DNA of 64,000 nucleotides from Metridium senile (Eukaryota; Cnidaria; Anthozoa; Actiniaria; Metridiidae): NCBI GenBank assembly GCA_949775045.1, contig OX459096.1, positions 29,277,475 to 29,341,474 of the forward strand, read 5' to 3'. Shown piece by piece: positions 1 to 11,794 of this stretch (position 1 is its first letter; each line of letters starts with the position of its first letter). The notes under the pieces were generated by a model. It saw only the letters and a program-made list of their open reading frames with translations, ran no database searches and was not told where the DNA came from. The position numbers and the translations under genes were made by a program.

Positions 1-899
1 TGTGTTGTTGTTGACATTGTATCCAAGCAAAAATTAATTCACTGTCAATACTAGACTATGAGTAGTCCCTCCAGAATCAGTGAAAAAACGAATGTTTCGG
101 GATTCCTGTTGAGCGCACCAGAAATATATCGATCTATTTGTCAATACAGACATACTTAAACAATACAGTACTTGAATCGAGGGCATTATGCTGTGATAGT
201 TGTATTATGCCCGAGAATTTAACTGCTCTATTGTTTTTATTATTCAACCCCTCTGCGGTGGGCACTATCACGTCATGTGATAGCCCCCTTGACCAATGAG
301 AGCGGAGCAAAATTTGTTGAATTATAATCATAAATAGAGCAGATTTCATATGACTTTGAAAATCTCACAACATGAATACGCTCAAGTCATGACAAGGCAC
401 ATCAAATTTCTAAAAACATCACATGCAGTTATGTCAAGGCATGCATATGGCACTGAAAATTTCACAGTCATAAGGAATCTACTCTATTGACCAGATAAAG
501 TTTGACTATTCCCAATGTCAGATGCATATAGGTGAGCGTAGTGTTTACAAGTGTTGGTATTGTGATGCTAATTTGTCAACCATGTTCACAATTAGATTTT
601 TTTACTTTTCTTTGTTCTAATAACAATGGTTGGCTGGCAAAACCAAAACCAAAAATGTCACTGTACGTCTACCTATTATGAACTATGATTCGTATTTAGT
701 GCCAGAAATTTAGGAATATCATAGAGACAATAGCTGAAATGTCTACAATTCATGTGCACAATGGCTGCATTTTAAGCATTGGTTTTATGATCATTGTAAC
801 AGTGAACAAATTTTGATTGCTTTGAATTTCAATGGGTATTCTTTGTATTAACTGCCTTCTTGATACACTTTAATGATACCTTGTTATATTCTTTCACAG

Positions 900-1355
900 A
901 ATAAAGGTCCACAAATCAAGAAGAAAGTCACCCTACTAGAAAAGGTAATAGCCATATATGTAAATAACACTTGTGGCTGAAATATGATGTTCTTCAAACA
1001 ATGTCTACAGTGAACTGTCACATATTAGACATGTTTGGTTTTCAATATGTCAAAAAGCCACGTTGCAAAAGGAACTTTAGTATTTTGAGACAGTTTGCTG
1101 TGAATAATTGCACACTGTAACAGCACCTTAACTGTAGATGCATCGATTTTTTAAGCTCAAGCAAGAGAGCGTCATGCTCTCTTAATTTTGAGCATTTTTT
1201 CTTTTCATCTCATGTTTTTGTATTAACTATTTATATTTTTAATTTCCTAGCTATTAGCACCAGAGATGAGACATGAAAGTAACGTCATTCTACAATGTAT
1301 TCGCTACATTATCAACAACAATTACTTGGATGGGGATTGGCAAAATAAAGCCTAA
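900..1355 (+). CDS. 3' end of an unrecognised gene (last two exons)
   Basis: Two exons join in phase 0. The first, 900-944, lies between a ...ttcacag acceptor and a gtaata donor and encodes 15 residues (NKGPQIKKKVTLLEK). The second starts at 1251 after tttcctag and runs 34 codons to TAA at 1353-1355. The joined tail reads ...LLEK|LLAPEMRHESNVILQ... and ends in NNNYLDGDWQNKA. The helix-like, charged composition and the matching phase suggest a real protein terminus, perhaps the end of a helical-repeat protein, but I do not recognise the family. An AATAAA hexamer (1344-1349) overlaps the last codons. Upstream exons were not found in bases 1-899 and probably lie mostly outside the window. Confidence 0.5.
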
Positions 1356-1408
1356 ATTGCTGGAATTTGGAATAACTAGCCTTTACTTGATGAGTTTTGT
1401 TTTCTTTC

Positions 1409-1480
<72 letters not shown>

Positions 1481-1590
1481 TCCTTCTTTGATTTTTTCTA
1501 TCTTTCTTTCTTTTCTATCTTTCTTTCTTACTTTCTTTCTTTTTTCTTTCTTTCTTTTATTCTTTTTTCCATTTCTTTCTTTCTTTCTTA
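1409..1590. repeat. (CTTT)n microsatellite
   Basis: A near-perfect CTTT/TTTC tetranucleotide run from about 1409 to 1486 is followed by an imperfect tail to about 1590. It starts about 50 bp after the stop codon of the gene ending at 1355, so it may lie in its 3' UTR. Open frames through it (poly-FLS or poly-KER) are repeat artefacts. Confidence 0.95.
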
Positions 1591-1943
1591 TTAAAACAGT
1601 GCGCATATAGCATTAAAGTATAATAATTCTCTAACTGTAAGCATTTTAATACTTGTCTTCCTATGATTTATGCGCTTGAAATCTTGAAGATCATAAACAT
1701 TTATAAAAATGTCAACAAGAATAAATCAAACAATACACAACAATGATTGCTTTTGATTGGCTTTTATTGCTGATTAACATACGTTTTATTCAGTTTTTAT
1801 TCCTTTTTATTATCATCTAGTTATTTTATCATGACATTCTTTTGGATAACATCCTTTAAACTATCGTATCTTTATTCTTTATTTATCTTAGTCTTATTTC
1901 ATGATCACAAGTCGTCTGATGAATGACTGACTTAAACACGTTT

Positions 1944-3450
1944 TTAGACGGAACAACTCCAGATGCAACGCAAGAAGCGATGATGTCTTACGCACTTTTG
2001 ACATACGATCCATACGTAATCACATCTGACCCATTTGCAAGGACCACGTTTAGCCATTTCTGCAATCAATATGAGAGTGGTTTTCATAATTCTGTCAGTT
2101 AGAATATTTTTCAGGCATGTAAAAGCATGGGTCATTAGCATGCATGCATATATAGCCCGAAAAAAGATGTAATTTCTCTACAAATATTATATGTACAGAA
2201 GAATGGACCAATATCAGCAATTGTGATTCTTCACATTAATTTATTAATGGTCACGTGGCCTTCGACAATGACAAAAAATCGAGAACTTTGAAAATGGTGC
2301 CGGTTAGAATCATGCATTTTAAGACGTCGTTTTTGGTGTTGGAATGTTAAGGACACTAGCTAAGATACAATTGCTAGGAATGGATGATCTCATCCCAACA
2401 ACAAAATGATAGGAATGTGTAAATTTGTAAAAAATCGGTTTGATCACGTGACTTCTTTTGCCAAATAATCAATGATTGACAATTTTCAAGAAGAATTTTT
2501 ACAATGCAACTGTTGAACAATTGAAAAATATAGGTCCTTCAGTATTACGTGTCCAGGCCTTAATTAACATATTGAGATTTTTACTATTGTTTTGGTTAAA
2601 ATTCAACAAATGAAGTTTACCGTTGGCATCTAGTTGGGTATTTTTATCTTTGGGCTCATCTTCACCTTTAATTAAAGAAATAGAAATAAATGAATCAACC
2701 ATTCGACCAACCCAATCAATCAATCAACCAATCCATCAATCAATCAATCAATCCATCGATCATATTATCATTCGAACAACACAATCAATCAGTCAACTAA
2801 CCAATCAGCTATTAAAATATCGACCAGTTAATCAAATAGAGCACACTGAATCAAATAAACCATGGTATGAAATCATCATCTATATAAAATAACTTTCCCC
2901 ACCCAATAAGAAATATCAAATACCATAACTTGTTACAACTTAAAGTCTATTTATCAAAGTCAAAATGAAACTATTAAGGCGAGACAAAGTCGAGTCATTA
3001 TTCACCTGGATATTCATCTAGCCTGAGGGGAATAATTCGTGTTTTGGTATCAATACAAAAAGAATATTAAATAAATAAAAGCCACTAATCCCACTAGCCT
3101 TTATTAAAAAAAACACTCTTATTTCTAAACGTGCGCGACACGCTGTAGGCCGGTTTATATCGAAAATGAAAACTTCTTAGACCAATCAGCGTGCGCGATT
3201 TTCTAGAATCACCTGTGTATTTCTACTAATGACCAATAATCACTGAGTAATATTTATTGCAGAAAGAAACAAAACAAACAATAACACCCAACTTGATATA
3301 ATCTATCCATAATGAAATTCGATAGAACTCACCCAAGACGTCCTGGTCGCTCTGGTCTTGCTTCGGTATTTTTGGCGGTGTTTCCATAGGACCAGCCATA
3401 GCCAAGGCAACGAAAACCACGAGCAACAGCAGAATGAGAGTTGTCTTCAT
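1944..3450 (-). CDS. Secreted cysteine-rich cationic peptide precursor, copy A
   Basis: Coding exons on the minus strand are 3450-3333 (within exon 3471-3333), 2665-2621 and 2059-1944, all joined in phase 1. The 92-residue precursor has a hydrophobic signal peptide (residues 1 to about 20, ending VALAMAG), an acidic Asp/Glu/Gln/Pro-rich pro-segment, a Lys-Arg cleavage site, and a 33-residue mature peptide starting Gly-Pro-Cys. Mature cysteine spacing is C-x4-C-x6-C-x2-C-x8-C-x3-C, with a net charge near +5 and three Trp. Acidic pro-segment plus cationic six-cysteine mature peptide is the usual layout of animal host-defence peptides, but some neuropeptide and venom precursors share it. The spacing does not fit the ShK pattern or a defensin I recognise. 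A noncoding first exon ends at 3832. AATAAA signals lie on the minus strand at 1871-1883. Confidence 0.8.
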
Positions 3451-3831
3451 CTTGTTTGTTGTGGTAGTCAACTAAAATGATATTAACAGAAAAATATTAT
3501 ATTGATATTTTATAATCTAAAAAAGCGAATTATAACTAGAAGTGCACATGCATGCTAAACTTGTGATCAAAGCGAATCGTCTGCGGTTTCACAATGAGCA
3601 AACTTATCTTGACATTTTGACAGAATAGAAAATAGATTTTGAGTGTGACTCTTGATGCAGTTTCTGACAATATTTACATTTTGTTTCTAGTATGATACGT
3701 GCATTCGTGGCCTAACCTCAAGCTGTGACTATACAGAAAAAATGTATTGCATACTATCAAGGCTTAGCCTATTCAATAAAGAACTTGAAGTATACTACTA
3801 AATAATCATGACCACATTTGAACGAACATAC

Positions 3832-3911
3832 CTGGTAGTTTCTTGTAGTAGTAGCTGGTCGGTGTCTGAACAATGATGATCGTTAACTGTTAGTACCTTT
3901 ACTTATACCGT
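3832..3911 (-). promoter_or_regulatory. Promoter and noncoding exon 1 of peptide gene A
   Basis: Read on the minus strand, a TATA-like gtataagt lies at about 3897-3904, a transcription start is expected near 3875, and the short leader exon ends in ...aactaccag at 3832 before gtatg. The same arrangement is found in copy B. No upstream ATG is seen in the leader. Confidence 0.6.
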
Positions 3912-4688
3912 AACTGTAAAAATAGACCATTGGCATTCTTCTCTGATTGGTTAGTGAATGGAGAATTTTGATTGGCTCTTCGGTTGTTTTTCATGATCCA
4001 TGAGTTTGTGGTTTCAAAAGTTCCGCATAGATTGACTTGTTTGCAAACTTGAGGCCATTTGGTGACAAATATATCCAGAACACGAAAAAGCTTGTAGCGA
4101 AACCACAACGGTTAAAAACTAGTTAAACAAAGAAAGAAGTTATCTATATTTAAAGTCTATTTCTATTTTAATAAACAGCAATTCGCAAACAGTTGTATAC
4201 GTATTTGGAATACAGTAAACACCTGCATAAAAGAACAAGTGGATGAAGAACTTTCAGGCTGAAATTTGGTCAATAAAGCACCATGTATATAAGAACCAAT
4301 TCAGTCTGACAAATGAAACATGTTCTAAGTAAAAAAGATAGGGTATATCACAAATTAGAAAACACTGGGCTGATCTAAGTATATGTGCTGGACCATTACA
4401 CAGTATTTCGCAGAAGGGATTTTAATTGTTAGAGTAAATTAACCGTTCATTTCCAGAAACAAGTTTAAGAATCTCTTAAGAACTTCTTCAGCCTGATTTC
4501 TCACTAAGCACCCGATCGATATATAAGAAACGTGCCTTAACCCCGGCCCAAAATCACTCCGGTTCTTTTATGCGGGTGTTTAATACTGTAGGAGAGTGGG
4601 CACCTAGACCTGGGTTTGACAAGGTTGTGCCTCCAGAGGTCTTAAAACCTTCTTGTAATTCTTTTTGTTGTTGTTATAGACATTTCAT

Positions 4689-4826
4689 GGTTCTCGTCGA
4701 TTAACTTTAGCCTCTAGCGTGTTATATATTCTATAGAAGTTTTTCCCACGATAGCGTTGCAATAGTCAAATTCTAAAGAACATATTACCCAAGCGCTATC
4801 TAAGCTGAGGTTGATCGACAAGAACC
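4689..4826. mobile_element. Hairpin MITE, 'gcgttatatattctttagaa' family, copy 1
   Basis: The ends are imperfect inverted repeats: ggttctcgtcgatta... on the left and ...ttgatcgacaagaacc on the right. Internal sequence (regions around ctagcgtgttatatattct and attctaaagaacatatta) is shared with copies at 38729-39019 and 53444-53632, which marks a dispersed family. Confidence 0.65.
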
Positions 4827-4982
4827 CTTATCTTATAATTAATATGGTCTAAAGTATAAATAAAGGTTTTTTTGATTTCTGAAAATAAAGAGATCATTAT
4901 TTTGAAAACAAATTCGCGCCGGCGAGGTTTTCAACTAAAAAGTAAAAAATCCCCAACCCCCTCCCATTACATTTTTAATTTT

Positions 4983-5078
4983 TCATGATCCATGAGTTTG
5001 TGGTTACAAAAACTCCGCATAGGTGTCTATTAAGATTGACTTTGTTTGCAAACTTGAGGCTTGCAGTATAGACCACTA
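4983..5078 (-). repeat. Extra partial copy of the duplicated arm
   Basis: This 96-bp block (from catgatccatgagtttgtgg to gcaagcc on the other strand) matches both 3990-4056 and 8304-8398. It retains an insertion (tgtctattaagattg) seen in the right arm but missing from the left arm, so it preserves the older form of the arm's inner edge. Confidence 0.75.
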
Positions 5079-5830
5079 CATAACTCAAACTAAAATAACT
5101 TTTATGTGCATGACTGCAAGGTTAACATGACACAGAACAAAATCTCAGTCCTAACCAAACATATATCCTGGGGGGAGCCCGGGAGGGGATACACTCAGGG
5201 AGAAAGTATCTGGTATGCTCGTCGGCAATTTGTCAGAACACCCCTAAAAAATACCGGAAGAAGTCCAGTAAAAGGTCTTGTCAGGACGATTATTTGGTCG
5301 CTAATTAAAAGATATCTTACAAATACATAAAACGAAAAAATTAAAGAAGGGAAATGGATGTTTTTTTCCTTTTTTAATACAATAAAAGATACCCTTAACC
5401 CCGTAATTCCCCTTCAATAAAGAACAAACAAACATGCTGGACCAAAACTGTTGGATGATGTTGGATGGGGTCAAACGAACCCAAAATTTGCGATACGGTT
5501 TGTTGAACAAAAGAGCAAAATAAGGGTTGGATGATGTTTCAATATTATATTAAATTTTCTTTTCAGATTTTTTGTTAATTCTTAATTTTTATCAAGCATT
5601 TTGATAATTTTTAAGTATTATTCTATCATCGCTATAAACATCCTCGGGGGAAAACTAACAATGTATTGTCTGATTGCACTATTTTATACAAGTACGTGGA
5701 TAGAGTGATTTTCATATACAGACAAAAACTGAATAGTTGGTAACTAAATACTAGAGTGGTTTTCATTAAGGCCGTGAAACACACTTTAGTGTATCACTCT
5801 TTAATGCACCTTAATTCCATTGTGTTTTTG

Positions 5831-6097
5831 TGTTGTTGTTTGACTATCACGCTTTAACTAATACACTTTGTTTCACGGGTTAATGAAAAACAACTCTCAG
5901 TATTACGTCCTGAATAGTTAATAGTTGCTTCACGGATTTACTGGTTGCACTGTAATGATATATTGTTGTTGTTTGACTATCACGCTTTAACTAATACACT
6001 TTGTTTCACGGGTTAATGAAAAACAACTCTCAGTATTACGTCCTGAATAGTTAATAGTCGCTTCACGGATTTACTGGTTGCACTCTAATGATATATT
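5831..6097. repeat. Tandem duplication of about 133 bp
   Basis: The block beginning tgttgttgtttgactatcacg and ending gcactgtaatgatatatt occurs twice in a row with only two or three substitutions. Confidence 0.9.
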
Positions 6098-6944
6098 CGG
6101 GTATTTATCTTGCGGTAATTCTTGACCATTGGTGCGAAATCTTTATTTTTTTTATATAATGATTATAAAATATATTAATTATTTCTTCATTTCAAACATT
6201 TGATAGTTAAACATAAATGCGCAAATATCATCACCATGGTTACACTGCTTTACGCCTGTTAGCTTCTTTAAAAATCATTAAAAGTTTTCTTTTCTTTTTT
6301 ATTTATAGTTGTATATATAATAAACAGAATATTACATGGCATGGGTGTTTGGAGATTTTAATTTTCTCGTGTGGAAAAATCGCTCACTCGTTAGAGATCT
6401 TTAACATTTCAACAATACACTCCAAGGTCCTCCATGGCCAAGATAAAAGCCATATTTTAATACGCGCATCTTATTATATCCTGTTTTTTTTATGCTGTTA
6501 TGTTTGATAATATTAATATATCAAAAGTGTTGTTTGATATATTCCCCGTTTTGCACTATCATGACTACGTGCAAGAACTATTAGTTTAAAATATACACAA
6601 CTATAAACACATGACGAAGCATTTCTAATGTATATTTACAAACAGGAAAAATAGTCAATTGATCAAAATAGAAACAGACGTCTTTAAATATGGATAGCGT
6701 CTTTCTTTGTTGACTAGTGTTTGACTGCATGTTATTGTGGTTTCGCTACAAGCTTAATATTCGTGTTCTAAACTAACAGTTCTGTGGGATCTGCATAATA
6801 GCATAGCCATATGCACATGAGGAAAGATTAGATACCTAAACTATATATTATATATATATTTTTACCTAAATATATATTATATATATTATATATATACTTT
6901 TTATTTTTTAATTGATTTTTTTCACAATTACAAGGTATGGTATA

Positions 6945-7170
6945 GAGCGAAAACACTAAAACCATGAAATAAAATAAAATAGTTACTAACTAATAGTTTT
7001 TATTTAGTGACTATTAGTCACTATCAAAGACAAGTAAAGTTGTAATGAGCTATTGTTTCCTTTTGTATTTGATGTTTCTGGTTGAGTGATACTGACTAAA
7101 TAGTCACTAAATAGAAACTATTAGTTAGTAACTATTTTGTTTTTATTTCATGGTTTTAGTGTTTTCGCTC
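6945..7170. mobile_element. MITE with long terminal inverted repeats
   Basis: The left end starts gagcgaaaacactaaaacc and continues through tagttactaactaatag; the right end is its reverse complement and ends at gttttcgctc. The arms are about 80 bp each around a unique centre, and there is no coding capacity. A clear target-site duplication was not found. Confidence 0.8.
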
Positions 7171-8473
7171 AATTACATTAAATTGAATTACAAAGAAAAT
7201 AAAGGAAAATATAGCTAAATAACAAAGAATCGAAAATTAATCTAACTGAGGTTTTAGCCATTATATTTTTGGAACGTTTAAAAATAAATATACTGGGTAA
7301 AGACTTACACAATGAAATAAAAATCTGAAAAACATTATATTTCATCAATTTTTACAATAGCTTATGTAAAATTCATCAATTTTTACAATAGCTTAGTTAT
7401 GTTAACAAAAATAAGCGAACTGGTTAGACGTACATGAGATAGAAACACGGCATAGACTTGGTGATGACACAATAAAGATAGATAGTTTAATAATCATAAG
7501 CAGCTCAAAGAGCTAAAATACGTTATACTTTACAATAAAGAATAAATGAAAAAAAAAGAAATTCTAAACATAATTTCAAAATATATACACACAAGCATTT
7601 CCCCCTCTGAATCGCGTGAATTTAGGTCACATGAATTAAAAGTACGTTAATGTCCGAACGTTTATTTTCTATAATAAGGTATACTGTGAAATATAATTAC
7701 ATTAATAAGAAAAATCAGTGAAACCTAATTAAGAAAACAATTACTAAGGTAAAAAAGTTGAATAAAAGCTGTATGATCTGTGCTACTATGCTGCTTTCAA
7801 ATGCAATTACTATAAATAAAACTGTTATTCAATCCGTTAGTCTTACATATTGGGACATCATAGGACCGCATAGAAGAAAAAGCACTGGGAAATGCCGTTT
7901 AAAATATTTACTGGCTCAGTTGCAGTCGAAACGTCATGTACGTTTTACAAATCTTCCGCGTGATCTTCATCGAAAACAGTAAATACCTAAAGCTTGTAGC
8001 CCGATCAAAGCATTTTCTCATATTTTTGTGTTTTAATTATATAATTGATTTTCGTTTTTTTTGTTTGTCTTTTTTTTTTTCTCCTCTGAAATTATGTATA
8101 TATATATATATATATTATTTCTCTCACCCTAACTCGAAATTTTAAAATATCTACATGCTATCTATCTAGGTGAGGCCTTATCAAAGATAGACTGTATACG
8201 ACCTTCTGAAAAAATCATAAAATATATACTTATGTACATATATTATAACTCAAGGCACTGAATAAAAATAAATTGAATTGTTTACAAGTTGGTCGATTGC
8301 GGCCTATACTGCAAGCCTCAAGTTTGCAAACAAGTCAATCTTAATATAGACAACTATGCGGAACTTTTGAAACCACAAACTCATGGATCATGAAAAACAA
8401 CCGAAGAGCCAATCAAAATTCTCCATTCACTAACCAATCAGAGAAGAATGCCAATGGTCTATTTTTACAGTTA

Positions 8474-8552
8474 CGGTATAAGTAAAGGTACTAACAGTTA
8501 ACGATCATCATTGTTCAGACACCGACCAGCTACTACTACAAGAAACTTCCAG
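8474..8552 (+). promoter_or_regulatory. Promoter and noncoding exon 1 of peptide gene B
   Basis: A TATA-like gtataagt at 8476-8483 precedes a likely start near 8506-8512 (tcattgttcag). The leader exon ends at 8552 (...cttccag) before gtatg. The leader has no ATG; translation starts 21 nt into the next exon at 8939. Confidence 0.6.
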
Positions 8553-8938
8553 GTATGTTCCGCGTTCAAATGTGGTCATGATTATTTAGTAGTATACTTC
8601 AAGTTCTTTATTGAATAGGCTAAGCCTTGATAGTATGCAATACATTTTTTTTCTGTATAATCACAGCTTGAGGTTAGGCCACGAATGCACGTATTATACT
8701 AGAAACAAAATGTAAATATTGTCAGAAACTGCATCAAGAGTCACACTCAAAATCTATTTGCTACTCTGTCAAAGTGTCAAGATAAGTTTGCTCATTGTGA
8801 AACCGCAGACGATTCGCTTTGATCACAAGTTTAGCATGCATGTGCTCTTCTAGTTATAATTCGCTTTTTTAGATTATAAAATATCAATATAATATTTTTC
8901 TGTTAATATCATTTTAGTTGACTACCACAACAAACAAG

Positions 8939-10816
8939 ATGAAGACAACTCTCATTCTGCTGTTGCTCGTGGTTTTCGTTGCCTTGGTTATGGCTGGTCC
9001 TATGGAAACACCGCCAGACATACCGAAGCAAGACCAGAACGACCAGGACGACCAGAACGTCTTGGGTGAGTTCTATCGAATTTCATTATGGATAGATTAT
9101 ATCAAGTTGGGTGTTATTGTTTGTTTTGTTTCTTTCTACAATAAATATTACTCAGTGATTACTGGTCATTAGTAGAAATACACAGGTGATTCTAGAAAAT
9201 CGCGTACGCTGATTGGTCTAAGAAGTTTTCATTTTCGATATAAACCGGCCTACAGCGTGTCGCGCACGTTTAAAAATAAGAGTGTTTTTTTTTTTAATAA
9301 AGGCTTGTGTGATTAGTGGCTTTTATTTATTTAATATAATTTTTGTATTGATACCAAAACACGAATCCCTCATGCTCGACGAATATCCGGGTGAATAATG
9401 ACTCGACTTTGTCTCTTGCCACTACGCGCCTTAATAGTTTCATTTTGACTTTGATAAACAGACTTTCAAGTCAGTGTGACAAGTTATGGTATTTGATATT
9501 TCTTGTTGGGTGGGGTAGTTATCTTATAGACCCTATGCATAAAGAGAAAGGACTGGGAACGAGCACCATGAACAATACAATATTTTAATAATATTTTTCA
9601 ATTACAAGAAAGAGCATGTCTAAATTAGTAATTTGGTTGAGTTATGGTGTCATGTATTGAATCACTGCAGAGTTATCAGCATTTTAAATGTACCAAAAAC
9701 ATGAAAACGAGGCTCATCAGCCCAGAGTTCAAATTTCCAGTCAAATCCTTGTAAATTCAAACAGCTGTAGCTTTTTATCATTTTATGTTACTAAATTAAA
9801 ACTTTGGAATATTACTAATTTCGATGTGCTCTTTCTATTGAAAGCATTGTTGTATTCTCAAACTGATTAACTATGATATGTTCATTGCCACGCCTTTATG
9901 CATAGGGTGTATATAGAAGATGATTTCATACCATGGTTTATTTGATTCAGTGTGCTCTATGTGATTAACTGGTCGATATTTTAATAACTGATTGGTTAGT
10001 TGACTGATTGATTGTGTTGTTCGAATGATAATATGATCAATGGATGGATTGATTGATTGTGTTGTTCGAATGATAATATGATCGATGGATTGATTGATTG
10101 ATTGATTGATTGATTGGGTTGGTCGAATGATAATATGATCGATGGATTGATTGATTGATTGGGTTGGTCGAATGATAATATGATCGATGGATTGATTGAT
10201 TGATTGATTGGGTTGGTCGAATGGTTGATTCATTTATTTCTATTTCTTTACTTAAAGGTGAAGATGAGCCCACAGATAAAAATACCCAACTAGATGCCAA
10301 CGGTAAACTTAATTTGTTGAATTTTAACCTAAACAAGAGTAAAAATCTCAATATGTTAGGCAAAGCCTGGGTCAGGCACGTAATACTGAAGGACCTATAT
10401 TTTTCAATTGTTCAACCGTTGCATTGTAAAAATTCTCAAAATGCATTATTCTAACCGGTACCATTTTCAAAATTCTCATTTTTTTGTCATTGTCGAAGGC
10501 CACGTGACCATTAATAAATTAATGTGAAGAATCCCAATTGCTGATATTGGTCCATTCTTCTGTACATTTGATATTTGTAGAGAAATTACAACTTTTTTCG
10601 GGCTATATATGCATGCATGGTAATGACCCATGCTTTAACATGCCTGAAAAATATTCTAACTGACAGATTTATGAAAACCACTCTCATATTGATATTGCAG
10701 ACATGGCTAAACGTGGTCCTTGCAAATGGGTCAGATGTGATTACGTATGGATCAGGTGCGCAAAATGCATATATCGTCATCGCTACATACGTTGCATCTG
10801 GAGTTGTTCCGTCTAA
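8939..10816 (+). CDS. Secreted cysteine-rich cationic peptide precursor, copy B
   Basis: Coding exons are 8939-9065 (exon starts 8918), 10258-10302 and 10701-10816, all phase 1. The 95-residue product has a signal peptide (1 to about 20), an acidic pro-segment with Asp-Gln repeats, a Lys-Arg processing site and a 33-residue mature peptide with the same six-cysteine spacing as copy A and net charge near +6. It differs from copy A by a three-residue DDQ-type expansion in the pro-segment and by seven substitutions confined to mature positions 14-25. The first and last parts of exon 4 are identical in the two copies. AATAAA signals at 10867-10872 and 10874-10879 follow the stop. Secretion and processing are inferred from sequence. 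Antimicrobial, signalling or venom roles all remain open. Confidence 0.8.
9985..10215. repeat. (GATT)n composite repeat in intron of peptide gene B
   Basis: Five or so copies of a unit made of GATT repeats plus a cgaatgataatatgatcgatg segment lie here. Copy A has only a shorter AATC tract at 2713-2800, so the repeat expanded after the duplication. Confidence 0.85.
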
Positions 10817-11270
10817 AATCTCCTACGGCAAGAAAACTTGTGATCATGAAATAAGGCTATAAGATAAATAAAGAATAAAGATAAGAAGGAATAGCATGAT
10901 AACAATAACTCGGATAACAATAAAAAGGAACAAAATGTATTTTGATTCGCAATAAAAGTCAATCAAAAGCAATCATGGTTGTGTATTTTTTTGTCTATTT
11001 ATTTAATATTCTTGTTGTTTATATCTCTAGGAATGTTTATGATCTTCAATATTCCCTGTGCATAAATCATACGAAGACAAGTATACAATTTTAAAACTGA
11101 TTAATAGTACGAGTTTCTAAGACTTTTCTATGTACTGTTCCATAATTCTTCTCTTATATATATAGTTAAGGTTTTCAGGGATAGTGACGAGTTTACACAA
11201 AAATCAAACATATCGTGACAAACTTCAACAAATAGAAATCGCTCAAAATGTTTTCATTATATTGTTACAA

Positions 11271-11471
11271 ACTCGTACCCAGTCGCTTCTCTTACTCGCG
11301 CTGTGGCTGATGGGAAGGATTTAGAGAGCTCGCGGTGCACCAAGGGAAGGACGGAAGGAAAGTGCGAAGCGACGTCACTTTTTCTCCCTCCTTCCCAAAA
11401 GCCTTTGCGCGGCACCTTCCCATATTCCTTTGCGAGCGACAGTGAATATATGAGTGGCGACTGGGTACGAG
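11271..11471. mobile_element. Small inverted-repeat element
   Basis: It is bounded by actcgtacccagtcgc and its reverse complement gcgactgggtacgagt, and has a GC-richer centre than its surroundings with further internal dyads (gggaagg / ccttccc). Confidence 0.7.
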
Positions 11472-11794
11472 TCTGATATTGTTAATCTAAGAGAGATAAT
11501 ATCTAGCAAGTATATTTTTGTTTAGACAACGTCAGACAACAACACCACCCGTCTTTCTCAAGACTACTCAAACCCGGTCGATCATACCTCATCTACATCA
11601 ATACCTGGGATGAGACCAATATTTATGCACCCCGCGAAAGACTGAAATTTCATGGACCATGAAAATCACACACCCAGACATTTTGATATCTTTTATAGCA
11701 GTTTTATTTACAGACAGTAGTTTTATTAGACATTGTTTTAAGAAAAACTTATTTTACTTTACGCCAATTTTTGCCAAAAAAAGTGACATACAAC

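Larger units (their letters stand above)
1640..4056 (-). repeat. Left arm of a large inverted duplication
   Basis: This segment is the reverse complement of about 8304-11095. Matching blocks run from the outer edge (a motif near 1690 containing gatcttcaa on the minus strand, matched near 11040) through all exons, introns and promoter of the small peptide gene to the inner edge near 4056. The arms differ by substitutions, small indels and different expansions of an AATC/GATT repeat in the second coding intron. A roughly 4.2 kb unique spacer separates them. Confidence 0.9.
4057..8303. other. Spacer between the inverted arms; no gene seen
   Basis: AT-rich sequence without a convincing exon. It holds a hairpin element (4689-4826), an extra copy of the arm's promoter-distal segment (4983-5078), a roughly 133-bp tandem duplication (5831-6097), an AT-rich tract (6840-6900), a 226-bp terminal-inverted-repeat element (6945-7170), a short 42-bp tandem duplication near 7343-7394 and a (TA)n tract near 8094-8114. 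Both peptide genes are transcribed outward from it. Confidence 0.6.
8304..11095 (+). repeat. Right arm of the large inverted duplication
   Basis: This is the reverse complement of 1640-4056, carrying the second peptide gene. It is longer than the left arm, mainly because a GATT-based composite repeat in the second coding intron has expanded (9985-10215). Confidence 0.9.

Noticed and set aside
3226..3333. Reading the peptide precursor as one exon ending in a transmembrane-like EFYRISLWIDYIKLG tail
   Set aside because: The frame crosses a gtgagt donor. The spliced product continues with the acidic pro-segment and cysteine-rich exon, and both duplicated copies preserve this.
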